DNA of 58,679 bases from Synechococcus sp. AG-679-B05 (GTDB lineage Bacteria; Cyanobacteriota; Cyanobacteriia; PCC-6307; Cyanobiaceae). The notes below the pieces were generated by a model. It made no database searches and was not told the origin of the DNA. It was given only the letters and a program-made list of their open reading frames with translations. Location of the stretch: contig QCUJ01000007.1 of the NCBI GenBank assembly GCA_003210795.1, positions 1 to 58,679 of the forward strand, given 5' to 3'. This document shows positions 56,185 to 58,679 of the stretch, piece after piece (the first letter of the stretch is position 1; the number at the start of each line of letters is the position of its first letter). Both the position numbers and the translations under genes were made by a program.

Positions 56185-56448
56185 ATGACCAGTGGTTCCC
56201 CCCTGGCGATGCGCTGCACGCTCACGTTTGGCGATATCTACGGCCAGGTTCTTGCCTGGATGGTGGTGATCTTTGTCAGCCTTGCTGCAGGACTGGCTTT
56301 GATGGGCTCGAGCCGTCCACTCTTCGCCTTGGTGGGCGTAGGTTTGATTCTGGTGCTCAGCCTCCCGTTTCTGCTGTTCGCCTTTGTGACGACACTGCTG
56401 AACCACGTCCAGCTTGAGCCGGTGCCGTCAGGCGATCAGGCTTCCTAA
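56185..56448 (+). CDS. Small two-span membrane protein, 87 aa
   Basis: From the ATG at 56185 the protein shows two spans (VLAWMVVIFVSLAAGLALMG and FALVGVGLILVLSLPFLLFA) and a short polar tail. It is the type of small membrane protein common in cyanobacteria, without a named function. It lies 74 bases after the ABC exporter. Confidence 0.65.
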   Translation: MTSGSPLAMRCTLTFGDIYGQVLAWMVVIFVSLAAGLALMGSSRPLFALVGVGLILVLSLPFLLFAFVTTLLNHVQLEPVPSGDQAS

Positions 56449-56473
56449 GGTTCCATCCTGCTTCCAAGCGTTC

Positions 56474-57193
56474 ATGCTTCCGTCCTGGTTGACCCAACGC
56501 GGCGCCGAGTCCTCAATGGATGATTCTCACGCTGTGCTCGGCACTCCATTGCGAGCGCCGCTGATGAGTGATCAGAAAGAAGCTCTTTTCGCCTGCGGTT
56601 GTTTCTGGGGTGCCGAAAAAGGCTTCTGGAAACTGCCTGGCGTCGTCTCGACCGCGGTTGGCTATGCAGGCGGACATGTCCAGGATCCCAGCTATCGCGA
56701 TGTCTGCTCTGGCCGAACCGGCCACACCGAAGTTGTGCGGGTTGTCTGGAGTTCACCGGCAGTGGACTTCAGCGATCTGCTGAAACTGTTCTGGGAATGC
56801 CATGACCCAACCCAGGGAAACCGTCAGGGCAATGACACCGGCAGCCAGTATCGATCAGCCATTTACACCACCAATGAACGACAGATGGCTCTGGCCATCA
56901 GCAGCAGGGATGCCTACCAGATCGCGCTGAATCAGAACGGTTACGGGCCGATCACAACCGAGATTCAAGCCGATCAGACCTTCTATTTCGCGGAGGGCTA
57001 TCACCAGCAGTATCTGGCCAAGCCGGGGAGTCGGCCCTACTGCTCAGCCATGCCCACTCAGACCGTGCTCGAGGGCTTCGACGGCGCTGATTTCCTGTTG
57101 CCACAGACGATCTGGAACGGCTTCGACTGGAGCATCAGTCACTGCGTGCTGCGCAGCGACAATGCCCCGTTGCGGCTGGTATCCAATGGGTGA
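56474..57193 (+). CDS. msrA: Peptide methionine-S-sulfoxide reductase MsrA
   Basis: A 239-residue protein repairing oxidised methionine. The catalytic GCFWGAEKGF holds the active-site Cys. Conserved GYAGG, HTEVVRV and GNRQGNDTGSQYRSAIY follow. A C-terminal extension of about 30 residues is unusual. From the ATG at 56474 there is a 40-residue N-terminal lead; shorter starts at later ATGs (for example 56516, 56564) are possible. Confidence 0.93.
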   Translation: MLPSWLTQRGAESSMDDSHAVLGTPLRAPLMSDQKEALFACGCFWGAEKGFWKLPGVVSTAVGYAGGHVQDPSYRDVCSGRTGHTEVVRVVWSSPAVDFSDLLKLFWECHDPTQGNRQGNDTGSQYRSAIYTTNERQMALAISSRDAYQIALNQNGYGPITTEIQADQTFYFAEGYHQQYLAKPGSRPYCSAMPTQTVLEGFDGADFLLPQTIWNGFDWSISHCVLRSDNAPLRLVSNG

Positions 57194-57338
57194 TCGCCAG
57201 GTTCTGATCGCCATTGCAATCACCATTGTTCTGGTGTTGGGCCTGGTGTTCTCAACGCGAACACCGGAAGCGAGCCGTGGACCAGAGCTGCTCTGGCGCG
57301 ACACGCCGGCTGAAGCAAGTGGTTCGCTGCAAATCTGA
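57186..57338 (+). CDS. Single-span small membrane protein, 50 aa
   Basis: The ATG at 57186 overlaps the end of msrA by eight bases. The 50-residue protein has one membrane span (VLIAIAITIVLVLGLVFS) and a polar tail. Coupled translation and the helix support it as real. Function unknown. Confidence 0.5.
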   Translation: MGDRQVLIAIAITIVLVLGLVFSTRTPEASRGPELLWRDTPAEASGSLQI

Positions 57339-57400
57339 CCACCACGATGCAGCGGTCATCTGTGGAGATGGCAAGGTGAGAGCTCAGGAGGTCCGTTGTC

Positions 57401-57763
57401 TTGCCCGTCAGCGATCAGCAAGACAGAAGCGACTCGGAGAAGCGCTATTCGGAGGAGCGCTCACTACATCCCCTGCCGCGAGGACTGGTTGAGCTCTATG
57501 GCTTGGTCGCCGTCCTAGTGGTGCTCATCCCTGAATGGCTGGCGGATGGAACGATCTCCATCAGCCAGGCTGCGGGACCGGAATTTCTCCCAATGCGCTC
57601 CCGCGCTTGGCGCACTTTGCCGGAATTACGACTCGCTGCAATGAGCCTGCTCGAGTTGCGGCAGCTGGCGCGCCAGATGCGCGTTGTTCAGTACGCAAGT
57701 TGCCATCGGGAGCAACTCACCAGTCGGATGCTGCGTCGTCTCAAGGGCCGGAATGCCCTGTGA
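57401..57763 (+). CDS. Hypothetical membrane-associated protein, 120 aa (TTG start)
   Basis: A TTG at 57401 preceded by AGGAGG nine bases upstream opens a 120-residue frame. It has a basic N-terminus, one membrane span (GLVELYGLVAVLVVLIPEWL), and an Arg/Leu-rich helical tail (AAMSLLELRQLARQM, ending in RMLRRLKGR). No ATG or GTG start is available, so the strong ribosome site decides the start. Function unknown. Confidence 0.7.
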   Translation: MPVSDQQDRSDSEKRYSEERSLHPLPRGLVELYGLVAVLVVLIPEWLADGTISISQAAGPEFLPMRSRAWRTLPELRLAAMSLLELRQLARQMRVVQYASCHREQLTSRMLRRLKGRNAL

Positions 57764-57777
57764 TAACTTAAATCTGA

Positions 57778-57851
57778 CGGGGCGTGGCGCAGCTTGGTAG
57801 CGCACTACTTTGGGGTAGTAGGGGTCGTGGGTTCAAATCCCGCCGCTCCGA
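57778..57851 (+). tRNA. tRNA-Pro (anticodon TGG)
   Basis: A 74-base cloverleaf. Acceptor CGGGGCG pairs with CGCTCCG, the D-arm contains AGCTTGGTAGCGC, the anticodon stem ACTAC/GTAGT holds loop TTTGGGG with anticodon TGG, and the T-arm contains GGTTCAAATCC. CCA is not encoded. A terminator follows 53 bases later. Confidence 0.96.
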
Positions 57852-57904
57852 TTTTCTGATCCGTTCAACCCCTCCCGATGGTCCGCCGACCGTTAGGGAC
57901 ATCC

Positions 57905-57928
57905 ACCGGCGTCAACGCCGGTTTTTTT
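57905..57928 (+). terminator. Terminator after tRNA-Pro
   Basis: A perfect hairpin ACCGGCG-TCAA-CGCCGGT is followed by seven T on the rightward strand. Confidence 0.9.
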
Positions 57929-57946
57929 GTGGCTTGAAAGCACAGA

Positions 57947-57971
57947 GCAAGGGCCCGAATCGGGCCCTTGC
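57947..57971 (-). terminator. Hairpin terminator of pstS
   Basis: GCAAGGGCCCG-ATT-CGGGCCCTTGC forms an 11-base-pair stem just past the pstS stop. The T run after it, read leftward, is weak, so it could also stabilise the 3' end. Confidence 0.65.
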
Positions 57972-57988
57972 GAACGTTCAGATCCAGA

Positions 57989-58679
57989 TCACTGACCGAT
58001 CTTGTCCACAGCGGCCTTTGATTTGGCCAGGATGTCACCCTTCAATGGAACGAAGCCCAGGGAAGGAGCTTTGTTCTGGGCAGCGTCGCTGAGCATGTAG
58101 TTGAAGGCTTGCTTCACCACAGCAGCATTAGCGCCGTTGCCGGTTTTGTAGGCCAGAACCCAGGTCAGCGTTGCGATGGGATAAGCACCCTTAGCGGTGG
58201 GGTTGGGGTTCTTGCCAGCCAGATCCTCATCCAGAGTGATGCCGTTCAATGCAATGGCACCAGCCTCCACCGAGGGCATCAGGAACTCACCTGACTTGTT
58301 CTGCAACGCGGCCGCTTTCACGTTGTTCTTGATGTAGGACTGATTCACGTAGCCGATGGCTCCGACGCGGTTCTGAATCACACCGGCAACACCGGAGTTG
58401 CCTTTGGCGCCCACACCTGCAGGCCACTTCACAGACTTACCGGTTCCGAGGGTCCAAGTCTTGGAGAAGGACTCCATGGAATTGGTGAAGGCCTTGGTGG
58501 TGCCGGAGCCATCGGAACGGTGAACCCAGGTCAGCGTTCCGGCTTCACAACCCAGCTCTTGCCAGTTCTGAATGAGGCCCATCGCAATACCGACAGCCTG
58601 CTCCTGGGTGAGCTTGAGATCACAATCGGGTTTGTTGTATCCGAAGGCGATCGTTCCTCCCACCATGGGGATCTGCACA
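57989..58679 (-). CDS. pstS: Phosphate-binding protein PstS, C-terminal part
   Basis: The last 229 codons of a periplasmic phosphate-binding protein; the 5' end lies outside the window. The GTG at 58678 is internal. Typical PstS blocks are QIPMVGGTIAFGYN, VHRSDGSGTTKAFTNSM, WPAGVGAKGNSGVAGVI, GAIGYVNQSYI and AYPIATLTWVLAYKTG. This is the high-affinity Pi scavenger of the Pst ABC importer, usually induced under phosphate limitation; its promoter is not in view. Confidence 0.95.
   Translation of the reverse strand, partial: VQIPMVGGTIAFGYNKPDCDLKLTQEQAVGIAMGLIQNWQELGCEAGTLTWVHRSDGSGTTKAFTNSMESFSKTWTLGTGKSVKWPAGVGAKGNSGVAGVIQNRVGAIGYVNQSYIKNNVKAAALQNKSGEFLMPSVEAGAIALNGITLDEDLAGKNPNPTAKGAYPIATLTWVLAYKTGNGANAAVVKQAFNYMLSDAAQNKAPSLGFVPLKGDILAKSKAAVDKIGQ

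Noticed and set aside
1-58679. CRISPR arrays, insertion sequences, prophage genes
   Set aside because: No regularly spaced repeats, transposase or phage-like genes were seen on either strand.

Overview
The window comes from a cyanobacterium, most probably a marine Synechococcus. The evidence is two high-light-inducible proteins, a Ycf5/CcsA-type cytochrome c assembly protein, a PAM68-like photosystem II assembly factor, a DUF1816 protein, the Calvin-cycle bifunctional FBPase/SBPase GlpX beside hemA and glgC, and a PstS of the marine picocyanobacterial type. All gene calls rest on reading the sequence; no database search was possible.

Layout. 1-1.6 kb: end of an LptF/LptG-type permease, then ccsA. 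2-5.8 kb: a gene-poor stretch with a lipoprotein phosphatase, small hypotheticals and a frameshifted secreted-protein gene. 5.8-17.9 kb: central metabolism (an atypical rpe, glpX, hemA, glgC, gnd, pgl, a CIA30 protein, ilvD, a degenerate uracil phosphoribosyltransferase, a pentapeptide protein and a His-rich COG0523 metal GTPase). 18-20 kb: small orphan genes. 20-26 kb: an EamA transporter, a broken DUF389 gene, two SDR enzymes, a broken SdiA-regulated-type gene, a LOG protein and a HIT protein. 26.3-31 kb: a ribbon-helix-helix/GIY-like gene pair, a gene-poor stretch, two Hli genes with companion microproteins, and a candidate sRNA with a strong terminator. 31-34 kb: dnaG and a second EamA transporter.

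34.1-42.6 kb: the most unusual part, a tightly packed leftward array of twelve genes that looks clearly more AT-rich than its flanks. It encodes a seven-gene Mrp-type Na+/H+ antiporter (order C-D-E-F-G-A'-B, with MrpA reduced to its DUF4040 part), a potassium-channel-like protein, a ComA-like phosphosulfolactate synthase, a periplasmic solute-binding protein overlapping a divergent DAACS/SDF symporter, and a lipoprotein. A promoter-like sequence lies just before the binding-protein gene, so the last three genes may form their own unit. The combination suggests a module coupling ion homeostasis, a C3-sulfonate route and Na+-driven uptake of an anionic solute; that joint function is inference.

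42.7-58.7 kb: housekeeping genes (ruvA, rpsO, PAM68-like, then a leftward block dnaE, gatA, DUF1816, an rRNA methyltransferase with an Arg/Gly-rich tail, mrnC, STAS, carA, trpD), followed rightward by an ABC exporter, msrA, small membrane proteins and tRNA-Pro, and finally the 3' part of leftward pstS at the window edge.
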